Assembly: GCF_009184905.1 (NCBI RefSeq)
Contig: NZ_WESC01000010.1
Location: forward strand, 88,831-152,830
Length of the DNA stretch: 64,000 nt
Reading direction: 5' to 3'
Source of the DNA: Parvibaculum sedimenti
GTDB lineage: Bacteria > Pseudomonadota > Alphaproteobacteria > Parvibaculales > Parvibaculaceae
The position numbers and the translations under genes were made by a program. Under the pieces are notes generated by a model. The model saw only the letters and a list, made by a program, of their open reading frames with translations. It had not been told where the DNA came from and did not search any database. Position 1 is the first letter of the stretch. Each line of letters starts with the position of its first letter. Positions 43,326 through 50,726 of the stretch are shown piece after piece.

Positions 43326-44756
43326 TCAGTCGCCCGCGCTGAAGCTTCGGACGAAGAAGTCGCGCATCTTTGACAGAAGATCTTGTTCAACCGCCTTCTT
43401 GTGCACGGTTCTGTTGGACGCCTCGGCAAGCTGCACCTGCCGCTCGGCGAGGATCTGGCTGAACTGGACCAGCAGCTCCGGCGCATCGGGCAAGAGCGCT
43501 TCGATCGCTTCCTTCGTGATTTCCAGAACCCGCAGGGGCGTCGCCGCCTTCACGGTCGCCGTGCGCGGCGCACCGGTGAGGAGCGACATTTCGCCTACGA
43601 TGTCGTCGAGCGCGAGCACATTGACCTGCTGCTCGCCCCCATCGATCCCCTTGACGGTTACATCTGCGGCACCGTCGAGGATCACGAACATCGAGCCCCC
43701 CGTGTCGTTCTGGCGGATGAGCGTATTGCCCGCAGGCAAGATCACGAGCCTGCATCGTGCCGCTATGTCTCCCTGCTGCTCGGCGCTGAGCGCGCGCACG
43801 AAGAGAGGCACCCGCCTGATTGCCTGCCGGGCTTCCTGGGCGAAGGGAACTTCCGTCACGGGCGGCTGGGTCAATTCAACCTGCTGGACCGGCGTCGGCA
43901 GCGCCGTCTTGCGGATCGCATCCTGTGCAGCGCGAAGCATGATCGACTGCGCCTCGTCCGGGCTGATGCGGTCCGGATAAAAATAGAACCGCACCGAGTA
44001 ATAAACGGAATCCTGATCAATCCTGTCGACAAGGACCGAAGGCGCGGGATGCTGGCTCAGGCCCCGCGCCCGCGCTGCCTTGACGGCTTCGCCCATGAGA
44101 ATGTTGACGGCCCGCTCGGAGGGCACACGCATATCCAGGCAGATCTCCACAGTGAGACGCTTGGCACCGTCTGGCCGGCTATGATTGGTGATCGGGTTGG
44201 ACGTCACCAGGCGGTTCGGAATGATCAGCCTGCGTCCATCGTTCAATCGGATAAATGTGGTGCGCCAGGCGATACCTTCGACGCGGCCATAATCCGCCGC
44301 CCCGAGATCGGCAGCATGAATCGTGACCCAGTCGCCGATGGCATAGGAGCGATCCAGATTGATCGAGAGGCCGCCGAAGAGATCCTGGATCATTGTCTGG
44401 AGGGCGAAACCCAGAATGACCGCCGTCGCGCCGGAAGCCGCGGCAATGCCGGACGCAGCCACACCGACTTCCAGATAAAGCCCCGTCGAAAGACCGATCG
44501 CCAGAAAAATAGCAGTCGTCAGATCCCTGACGAGGGCGGGTGCCTTGCGCCCTTTCTTGCGGCGAAAAATCCGGTTCCAGTAGAAATAGCGGAACAGGCG
44601 GTCGGCAAGAAGCGACAGGACGAGTGAGAGCAAAATGCCGAGCGAGTCGACGGCAAACGCCGCCATGGAGTCAGGAAGGACCGCCAGGAACCAGCCGAGC
44701 GTCCAAAAACGCAGTAGCGCCAAGCTGGCCGCAATAATGGCAAAAGTCACAATCAT
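43326..44756 (-). CDS. MscS-type channel with C-terminal cyclic-nucleotide-binding domain
   Basis: 476 residues. About four membrane helices occupy the first 150 residues. The pore helix and beta domain of MscS follow (ASGATAVILGFALQTMIQDL, DWVTIHAADLGAADYGRVEG, RLIIPNRLVTSNPITNHSRP). Residues about 335-450 are a CNB domain: LPAGNTLIRQNDTGGSMFVI, then the phosphate-binding cassette VGEMSLLTGAPRTATV with the Glu and Arg that contact cAMP. Similar fusions are reported as cyclic-nucleotide-gated MscS relatives. A turgor or ion conductance controlled by cAMP is likely, given the cyclase next door. Confidence 0.9.
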   Translation of the reverse strand: MIVTFAIIAASLALLRFWTLGWFLAVLPDSMAAFAVDSLGILLSLVLSLLADRLFRYFYWNRIFRRKKGRKAPALVRDLTTAIFLAIGLSTGLYLEVGVAASGIAAASGATAVILGFALQTMIQDLFGGLSINLDRSYAIGDWVTIHAADLGAADYGRVEGIAWRTTFIRLNDGRRLIIPNRLVTSNPITNHSRPDGAKRLTVEICLDMRVPSERAVNILMGEAVKAARARGLSQHPAPSVLVDRIDQDSVYYSVRFYFYPDRISPDEAQSIMLRAAQDAIRKTALPTPVQQVELTQPPVTEVPFAQEARQAIRRVPLFVRALSAEQQGDIAARCRLVILPAGNTLIRQNDTGGSMFVILDGAADVTVKGIDGGEQQVNVLALDDIVGEMSLLTGAPRTATVKAATPLRVLEITKEAIEALLPDAPELLVQFSQILAERQVQLAEASNRTVHKKAVEQDLLSKMRDFFVRSFSAGD

Positions 44757-44933
44757 ATGAATAGCACCCCTCTCCGCCCCCCGACGGGCATCGACGCAAT
44801 GCCGGGGTGGCGGCCTCCATATAACCTAGAGTGCGGACCAGCCCATTGACAATCGTCCGGGAAGGAATGCAGCTAGCTCTGGAGGATCGATCTCTCGTTG
44901 AACGATGGCAAAGGCTCTGCAACAACACCCATC

Positions 44934-46259
44934 ATGCCCCACGATCTAGACACAACGCCCCTTCAGCACACAATCCGCCAGCACAATGCCTTTGCGGAAT
45001 TCAGCGCGGAGGCACTCGACCGATTGATCGAGGGCAGTTCGATTGTCGCCTTTGCGCCCGACGAAATTCTCGTGCGTCAGGGGGCCGATAGCGACGCGGC
45101 CTTTTTCATCCTGGAAGGCGAGGTCGAGGTCATCGCCGAAAGCAGCTTCGGCGCTGTCCCCCTTGCTCGGCTCCCGGCCAGAAGCCTGATCGGCGACATC
45201 GGGGTCCTGGCCAACCTCCCCCGTACGGCCACGCTGCGCGCCATCGGACCGGTCAACGTCCTGCGCATCGGCCGTGACGGCCTGCTTCAGGCGGGCCGCG
45301 ACCATCCGGGATTGCTGATCTCCGTGATCGGACAGCTCGGCCAGCGCCTCGGCGCGGTCAACAAGGCCGTCGGCTTCTACACCAATGCGCTGGCGGCTCT
45401 GGAGCGGCAGGATTTCGACCCGGCCATCCTCGACACATTACTCAACCCCGTTCCCGAGCTCGTCGACTTCGCACAGACGTTCCGGCGCATGGCAGAGCAG
45501 ATCATCCTGCGCCGCCGCCAGCACGACGAGATGGCCAGCGCCTCCATCATCCAGCGCGCCATGCTGCCGCGCGAGACGGCGATGGAAGAATTTGCCGGAA
45601 AGGCCGACATCCACGCCGAGATGCGCCCCGCCCGCGAAGTCGGCGGCGATTTCTACGACGTTCTTCGGCTCGACGAGCGCCGGGTCGGCATTTCGGTCGG
45701 CGATGTTTGCGGCAAGGGCGTACCCGCCTCGCTCTTCATGGCCATCACGCAGACGGTGGCGCGTCTCGTCGTCCGGCAGGAACTCGATCTCGCCTCCGCC
45801 ATGGCACGGGCCAATCTGCTGCTCTGTGCCGACAATGTCTCTTCCATGTTCGCCACCCTCTTCTATGCCATTCTCGATCTGGAGACGGGCGAGCTCACCT
45901 ATTGCAATTGCGGTCACAATCCGCCGCTGCTCGTGCGCGGCGACGGATCGATCGAGATGCTGACGAATACCGGCATCGCGCTCGCGATGTTCGACGAGGC
46001 TCCCTATTCGAGCCGCACAACCAGGCTCGAGCCGGGCGACAGGCTCTTCCTCTATTCGGACGGCATCACCGAGGCGCACAACGAAGACAAGGCCCTTTTC
46101 GGCGACGACCGCCTCAAGGCGACGATCAGAATGGCGGCAAGCCTTCCCGGCCGACAGGCGATCGACAGCATCATCGCCGCAGTCGATGAATTCGCAGGCG
46201 ACGCACCGCAGTTCGACGACATCACCTGCCTCAGCCTGCATTTCCTTCCCGCGAACTGA
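44934..46259 (+). CDS. Cyclic-nucleotide-binding PP2C-type phosphatase (RsbU/SpoIIE-like)
   Basis: 441 residues from ATG 44934. Residues 20-130 form a CNB domain (EILVRQGADSDAAFFILEGE, then the cassette IGDIGVLANLPRTATL, with Asp where Glu is usual and Arg kept). A helical linker ends in QHDEMASASIIQRAMLPRET, the lead-in of SpoIIE-like phosphatases. The phosphatase domain has the metal motifs GGDFYDVLRLDERRVGISVG, GDVCGKGVPAS, NCGHNPPLLV and a closing DDITCLSL. It probably dephosphorylates an anti-sigma antagonist or similar Ser/Thr target when cAMP binds. TTG 44898 after GGAGG is an alternative start adding 12 residues. Confidence 0.88.
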   Translation: MPHDLDTTPLQHTIRQHNAFAEFSAEALDRLIEGSSIVAFAPDEILVRQGADSDAAFFILEGEVEVIAESSFGAVPLARLPARSLIGDIGVLANLPRTATLRAIGPVNVLRIGRDGLLQAGRDHPGLLISVIGQLGQRLGAVNKAVGFYTNALAALERQDFDPAILDTLLNPVPELVDFAQTFRRMAEQIILRRRQHDEMASASIIQRAMLPRETAMEEFAGKADIHAEMRPAREVGGDFYDVLRLDERRVGISVGDVCGKGVPASLFMAITQTVARLVVRQELDLASAMARANLLLCADNVSSMFATLFYAILDLETGELTYCNCGHNPPLLVRGDGSIEMLTNTGIALAMFDEAPYSSRTTRLEPGDRLFLYSDGITEAHNEDKALFGDDRLKATIRMAASLPGRQAIDSIIAAVDEFAGDAPQFDDITCLSLHFLPAN

Positions 46260-46514
46260 CCACCGGGCAGCACCATGGCGGCTCGCAGCAGAAATCCTGC
46301 GGCAACCCTGTTCCGTATAGAGACAAATATACCCTGCTCAAGGTTCACCGGAACAACGCGGACGAATTCGCGTTTTACCATAGGAAAATCAATGGAAATA
46401 TTTTCCCCTTGGCATAGGCTGAAGCTGACGCAGCGCGACGACAGTCTCCGCTGAATGGTGCGGTGAAGTTTAACGGCGCGAGCGGATTCAACTTTCCTTC
46501 CGGAGGTGAAGCGC

Positions 46515-47600
46515 ATGGCGATCTCGTTTACAAAGGCCGTTCTTCGCAGCGCGGTCGTTGCCGTGTCGCTGATCGCAGGCGCTTTGCTCGCTCAACCAGC
46601 CCTCGCCGATGCGCCCGCGCAGGCCGGCATAGCCGCAACCATTCGAAACGACGTACAACAATCCTCGACCAATGGCGCCGTTCGCGCGCTTCTGTCGGGC
46701 GGTGCGGTGTTCCAGAACGATATGGTGCGGACCGGAAAGAAAGGCTCCGCCGAACTGCGCTTCCTTGACCAGACGGACCTCAAGGTCGCCCCCGGGTCGG
46801 AGGTCAAGATCGACAAGTTCGTCTACGATCCTAACCGCACTGCGGGCACGGTCGCCATCACTGTCGCAAGGGGCGCGCTGCGCTTCGTGACCGGTACGCA
46901 GGACAAGCCCGCCTACAAGATCAACACAGCCGTCGCAAGCATCGGCGTACGCGGCACGGTGCTCAACATCGTCGCGACCGAGCAGGGACTGGCGGTCGTG
47001 CTCGCCGAGGGGCAGGCCATCGTGACCGGTAACGACGGCAAGACCTCGACCATGGAGGTCGCGGGCAATATCGTCCTTGTCGGCCCGGATGGCAGCGCGA
47101 CCACGCAGAGCGGCTCGCTGACCGATGCCGTAGCGAAGCTTATTCAGGAATCCGATGACCCGGCACGCACCGCTGCTCAGCTTCTCGCCGCGATCGGCGC
47201 CGTCGGAGACGAGGCCACCGAACAGAATTTGCGGGACATTGCAGCAGGCATTGCGCAGGCAGGCGTCGGCGCCGAAGACCTCGCCCAGGCCGTGAGCGAC
47301 TATGTGCAGGGCGCCGTCGATCAGGCATCGAGCGCGGGCGATATCATCAAGGGCGCAAAATATCTGAACGATGATCTCAAGGGCGGAACAGGCAAGGGCC
47401 TTGCAGAGGCGGCCGCCGCCATCGGCGAGACAGACGCCAATACCGCCGCCGCGATCCAGGCCGCAGTGGACGGAGCCAACGATCCTGTTCTCAAGGACGC
47501 TTACGACGCTGCATCGGGACCGACCCAGGGCACTCAGCCCGGCGGTGACAATCTCCTCCAGAACCAGCAAAACCAGCAGGATACGCGGAGCCCGAATTAG
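46515..47600 (+). CDS. Secreted FecR-domain protein
   Basis: 361 residues. Signal peptide MAISFTKAVLRSAVVAVSLI with cleavage after ALA. Residues about 45-190 are a FecR domain: RALLSGGAVFQNDMVRTGKK, FLDQTDLKVAPGSEVKIDKF, INTAVASIGVRGTVLNIVAT. The second half (residues 200-340) is an Ala/Asp-rich helical repeat region with a Gln/Asn-rich tail. It has no TonB-box or membrane anchor, unlike FecR of iron systems. GGAGG fixes the start at 46515. It follows the phosphatase by 255 bp. FecR proteins are commonly found beside CHASE2 cyclases, so it may feed an external signal to the CHASE2 sensor. Confidence 0.85.
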   Translation: MAISFTKAVLRSAVVAVSLIAGALLAQPALADAPAQAGIAATIRNDVQQSSTNGAVRALLSGGAVFQNDMVRTGKKGSAELRFLDQTDLKVAPGSEVKIDKFVYDPNRTAGTVAITVARGALRFVTGTQDKPAYKINTAVASIGVRGTVLNIVATEQGLAVVLAEGQAIVTGNDGKTSTMEVAGNIVLVGPDGSATTQSGSLTDAVAKLIQESDDPARTAAQLLAAIGAVGDEATEQNLRDIAAGIAQAGVGAEDLAQAVSDYVQGAVDQASSAGDIIKGAKYLNDDLKGGTGKGLAEAAAAIGETDANTAAAIQAAVDGANDPVLKDAYDAASGPTQGTQPGGDNLLQNQQNQQDTRSPN

Positions 47601-47627
47601 GCGGCGGAGCAGTACCGCGAATAAAAG

Positions 47628-47652
47628 GCCCCGGCGGAAGCCGGGGCTTTTT
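47628..47652 (+). terminator. Intrinsic terminator after the FecR-domain gene
   Basis: gccccggc (47628-47635) pairs with gccggggc (47640-47647) around ggaa, then TTTTT. Closes the cAMP cluster. Confidence 0.92.
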
Positions 47653-47704
47653 CCTTGTGATGACGCCTTCGCCGGAGCTGGCTTCGGCGTTATGCTCCCG
47701 CCCC

Positions 47705-47953
47705 ATGTCGAAGACTTGGTACCTTTACATACTGGAATGCGCGGGCGGGCGGCTCTATACAGGCATCGCCCTCGACGTGGAGGCGCGCTACAAGGCGCAT
47801 GCCGAAGGGCGCGGGGCAAAATTCACGCGCAGCTTTCCACCAAGCCGGGTGGTGCTGGTGCAGAGCTTCCCTAACCGCTCAGAAGCCTCGAAAGCGGAGC
47901 ACGCGCTGAAGCAGCTCTCGCCTGCGGAAAAGCGCAAGCTCGCCGAGACGTGA
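47705..47953 (+). CDS. GIY-YIG nuclease-fold protein (YhbQ/UPF0213-like)
   Basis: 82 residues. It carries the GIY-YIG signature in its short form: WYLYILECAGGRLYTGIALD with the two Tyr and Gly (YLYIL...YTGI), the Arg in EARYKAHAEGRGAKFTRS and a late Glu (NRSEASKAEHALK). Small stand-alone members are of unclear role, perhaps DNA repair or nucleic-acid cleavage. ATG 47705 gives the family start MSKTWYLYIL. It is transcribed with slyX 15 bp later. Confidence 0.9.
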   Translation: MSKTWYLYILECAGGRLYTGIALDVEARYKAHAEGRGAKFTRSFPPSRVVLVQSFPNRSEASKAEHALKQLSPAEKRKLAET

Positions 47954-47968
47954 AAGGATATGCGTCCA

Positions 47969-48190
47969 ATGTCAGACACCGAACTTTTGAGCGCGCGCAT
48001 CGACAAGCTTGAAATGCATGCGGCTCATCAGGAACAGATGATCGAGGATCTGCAAAAGGTCGTCGCGGATCAATGGAGCGAAATCGAGCGGCTGACACGC
48101 AAGCTCGCCGCGCAAGGCGTCCGCCTCGAAGCGGTTGAGGAACGCACCGACGGCCCCGCCCCGGTCGAGCCTCCACCGCCGCATTACTAA
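47969..48190 (+). CDS. slyX: SlyX family coiled-coil protein
   Basis: 73 residues, almost entirely a coiled coil (LLSARIDKLEMHAAHQEQMI, EDLQKVVADQWSEIERLTRK), ending in the Pro-rich PPPPHY tail that is diagnostic of SlyX. The role is unknown (in E. coli it is linked to the FKBP isomerase SlyD region). ATG 47969 is chosen for its spacing to AAGGA. ATG 47960 is in frame and adds three residues. It lies between GIY-YIG and rluA genes, all on the same strand with gaps of 10-15 bp. Confidence 0.88.
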   Translation: MSDTELLSARIDKLEMHAAHQEQMIEDLQKVVADQWSEIERLTRKLAAQGVRLEAVEERTDGPAPVEPPPPHY

Positions 48191-48200
48191 GCTGAGGCCC

Positions 48201-48872
48201 ATGTCGTTCGGTCCACCCAAACCCTTTCACTACGCGCCGCCGATGGAACCTTTTCTCGAGGTCCTCTATCGCGACGACGACATTCTCGTGCTGTCCAAGC
48301 CGAGCGGTTTGCTTCATGTGCCGGGCAAGCCCGCCGAACATGCCGACTGTCTCGAAGCGCGCGCGCAATCGGCTTTCCCAAGCGCGATGACCGTGCATCG
48401 TCTCGACAAGGATACCTCGGGCGTGGTGGTGATGGGGTTGAACCGCAAGGCGCATGCGCATCTCAGCCAGCAGTTCGAGACGCGGCAGACGCGCAAGGTC
48501 TATATGGCGCGCGTCTGGGGCATCGTCGCGGGAGAAAGCGGCCATATCGATCTGCCGATCGCCTGCGACTGGCCGAACCGCCCGAAGCAGATGGTCGACC
48601 GCGAGAATGGAAGACCCGCCCAAACCGACTGGAAAGTCATCGCCCGCGAAGTTGCCGCGACGCGCGTCGAGCTACATCCGGCAACCGGACGCCCGCACCA
48701 GCTCCGCGTTCACATGCTGAGCCTTGGTCATCCGATATTGGGCGACAATTTCTACGCCCATGAAGCGGCCCTTGCCGCTGCCGATCGGCTGCAACTCCAT
48801 GCCGAAAAGCTGAGCTTCCGCCATCCGTCGGAAGGAAGCGACTGCGCCTTTACGGTCGCCTGCCCCTTCTGA
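48201..48872 (+). CDS. rluA: Pseudouridine synthase RluA
   Basis: 223 residues. Very close to E. coli RluA along its length: VLYRDDDILVLSKPSGLLHV, the catalytic Asp in HRLDKDTSG, IDLPIACDWPNRPKQMV, GRPHQLRVHMLSLGHPILGD and LQLHAEKLSFRHP. RluA makes pseudouridine at 23S rRNA position 746 and tRNA position 32. ATG 48201 gives the family start. It is the last gene of the GIY-YIG-slyX-rluA set and is followed by a convergent small secreted-protein gene. Confidence 0.92.
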   Translation: MSFGPPKPFHYAPPMEPFLEVLYRDDDILVLSKPSGLLHVPGKPAEHADCLEARAQSAFPSAMTVHRLDKDTSGVVVMGLNRKAHAHLSQQFETRQTRKVYMARVWGIVAGESGHIDLPIACDWPNRPKQMVDRENGRPAQTDWKVIAREVAATRVELHPATGRPHQLRVHMLSLGHPILGDNFYAHEAALAAADRLQLHAEKLSFRHPSEGSDCAFTVACPF

Positions 48873-48895
48873 CGTCAGCAGCGCAAGACAACGTC

Positions 48896-49165
48896 TCAGG
48901 CGCCGAAACGCAACTCGACCGAATTGGAATTCGAGTTCGAATTGCTGTTGGAGTTGGAGTTCGAATTCGAGTTGGAGTTCCAGTTCGAATTGCCGTTCGA
49001 GTTGAAATTCCAGTTCCAGTTCGAACTGGAGCCGCCGACCGAGCCGCCACCCGAGGAACAGGCCAAAGCCGGCGTCGCCGTCGCGAAGGCATAGACGAGA
49101 ACACCCGCGGCGAGAGACAGGGCGCCGCCCAGAAAGTACCAGCGCCTGGAAAGAACTATCTTCAT
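48896..49165 (-). CDS. Small secreted Asn-X dipeptide-repeat protein
   Basis: 89 residues. Signal peptide (MKIVLSRRWYFLGGALSLAA ... TPALA, then Cys36). The mature protein is CSSGGGSVGGSSS followed by residues 49-82 in which every second residue is Asn: NWNWNFNSNGNSNWN, then repeated NS pairs. It ends VELRFGA. In an extended strand all Asn side chains would lie on one face. GAGG precedes ATG 49165. I do not know a family. It could be an adhesive, surface or ice-interacting peptide, or an unconstrained linker. It stands alone, convergent to rluA. Confidence 0.65.
   Translation of the reverse strand: MKIVLSRRWYFLGGALSLAAGVLVYAFATATPALACSSGGGSVGGSSSNWNWNFNSNGNSNWNSNSNSNSNSNSNSNSNSNSVELRFGA
48920..49021. 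repeat. Degenerate 6-bp repeat encoding Asn-X dipeptides
   Basis: About 17 tandem units of the gaattc/gagttc/gaattg type, read on the minus strand as AA(C/T)-TC(G/C/T) pairs and related. Base variation between units with the protein pattern kept suggests selection for the Asn-X pattern rather than recent slippage alone. Confidence 0.75.
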
Positions 49166-49344
49166 TCGGTTCACCTCGTGACACGCATCGTCTCGCCTGA
49201 CCCAAAAAGAGACATATTCGGGCCACGCGAGTCAAATTCGCTATGTACGAGGCAAGGTATGTGCCGGTCCTGATGGTTAATTCTCATCGGGGGCACGGCG
49301 CGATTGCGCATCGGCGAGGTTGAGCCCGCCGATGCGCAACAAGC

Positions 49345-50514
49345 TCATTTGCGGTGCGACTGCTCGACGAGCTTTCGCGCCATGCTCCAGCGATGAACTT
49401 CACTCGGGCCGTCATAGATGCGGAAGGCGCGCATATCCATGAAGATGCGCATCACGATGGTCTCGGTCGTGACGCCCTGCCCGCCCAGCACCTGCACCGC
49501 GCGATCGACGACGCGCCACGACGCTTCCGAGCAAACCACCTTGGCGCGGCTCGACTCGTAATTGCCCTTCTCTCCACGATCGAGAAGCCAGGCCGTGTGC
49601 CAGATGTGCAGCCGCGCCGTCTGCAGATCCATGTCATTGTCGGCCAGCATGAAGCCGACGCCCTCATGTTCGGCAAGCGGCTTGCCGAAAGCCTGGCGCT
49701 GCGCCGCATAGGCAAGGGCGATGTCATGTGCGCGGCGCGCCTGGCCGAGCCAGCGCATGCAATGGGTGAGACGCGCGGGCGCAAGGCGGATCTGCGCGTA
49801 GCGGAAGCCTTTGCCGATTTCGCCGAGCACATCTTCCTGCGGGATGCGCAGGTTCTCGAAGCGCAGCACGCCGTGACCGCCGGTGAAACAGGCGTCCATC
49901 GCATCCATGTTGCGTTCTAGATGGATGCCCGGCTTGTCCATGTCGGTGAGAAACATGGTCGCGGAGCCGTCTTCCATCCGCGCCATGATGATCGCGTAGG
50001 AAGCGCCGTCAGCGCCGGTGATGAACCACTTCGTGCCATTGAGCACATAGTCTGAGCCATGTTTCACGGCGGTGGTCGAAAGCATGGAGGGGTCGGAGCC
50101 TGCTCCCGGCGAAGGCTCGGTCATCGCGAAGCAGGAGCGGATCTGCCCCTCGACCTGCGGACGCAACCAGCGCTCCTTCTGCGCAGGCGTCGCGACTTCT
50201 TCCATCAGATGGATGTTGCCTTCATCCGGCGCATGGATATTCAGCGCCGTGGGCCCAAGCGTCGAATAACCCGCCTCCTCGAAGACGACGGCCTTCGCGA
50301 TGTGATTGAGACCAAGGCCGCCCAACTCCTTCGAGGCATGAGGCGTCAGCAGCCCCGCCTTTTTCGCCAACGACACAAGTTCGCGGCGAAGATCTTCGTT
50401 GGGTCCATGCGAGGTCACACGCGGATCGCGCTCGAAGGGAATGATCTCGTCGGCGATGAAGCTGCGCGTGCGTTCGCGCAATTCGACGAGTTCGGGTGAA
50501 AGAGAGAAATCCAA
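49345..50514 (-). CDS. Acyl-CoA dehydrogenase, ACAD10/11-like (Asp at the active site)
   Basis: 389 residues. Start MDFSLSPELVELRERTRSFI, barrel segment AMTEPSPGAGSDPSMLSTTA, C-terminal RIYDGPSEVHRWSMARKLVE. Where MCAD has YEGTSQIQR it has YDGPSEVHR, so the base would be Asp. This YDGP-EVHR form is characteristic of the ACAD10/ACAD11 group, which acts on 4-hydroxy or unusual acyl-CoAs. It stands alone on the minus strand, with 179 bp to the small secreted gene and 212 bp to the GGDEF-EAL gene. Confidence 0.87.
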   Translation of the reverse strand: MDFSLSPELVELRERTRSFIADEIIPFERDPRVTSHGPNEDLRRELVSLAKKAGLLTPHASKELGGLGLNHIAKAVVFEEAGYSTLGPTALNIHAPDEGNIHLMEEVATPAQKERWLRPQVEGQIRSCFAMTEPSPGAGSDPSMLSTTAVKHGSDYVLNGTKWFITGADGASYAIIMARMEDGSATMFLTDMDKPGIHLERNMDAMDACFTGGHGVLRFENLRIPQEDVLGEIGKGFRYAQIRLAPARLTHCMRWLGQARRAHDIALAYAAQRQAFGKPLAEHEGVGFMLADNDMDLQTARLHIWHTAWLLDRGEKGNYESSRAKVVCSEASWRVVDRAVQVLGGQGVTTETIVMRIFMDMRAFRIYDGPSEVHRWSMARKLVEQSHRK

Positions 50515-50726
50515 GACGCCTCCGCCATGTGAAGTTTATCGGGCGGGGCAATGGCCAAGCGCCTCCCCCGCGGCGCGCCGGCATCATAACGACTTCCACG
50601 CGGCACTCCACCACATCGCGGGTGAGCAGAGACAAAAACGGATATCGCCTTGAGTTGCCCTAGCGTCTGTCTGGTTCGCCGGCAGGGCCATCGGTCGATC
50701 AAGCATATTCAGTCGCCGCCCTCGCC

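Noticed and set aside
43383..44627. 414-codon frame opposite the MscS-CNB gene
   Set aside because: Antisense shadow; the minus strand carries all channel and CNB motifs.
46413..46431. Possible sigma-54 promoter (TTGGCA...GC) before the FecR gene
   Set aside because: The distance between the GG and GC elements is 11, not 10, and the -12 element does not match.
48920..49021. CRISPR-like repeat array
   Set aside because: The units are 6 bp without spacers and encode an Asn-X protein repeat; no cas genes.
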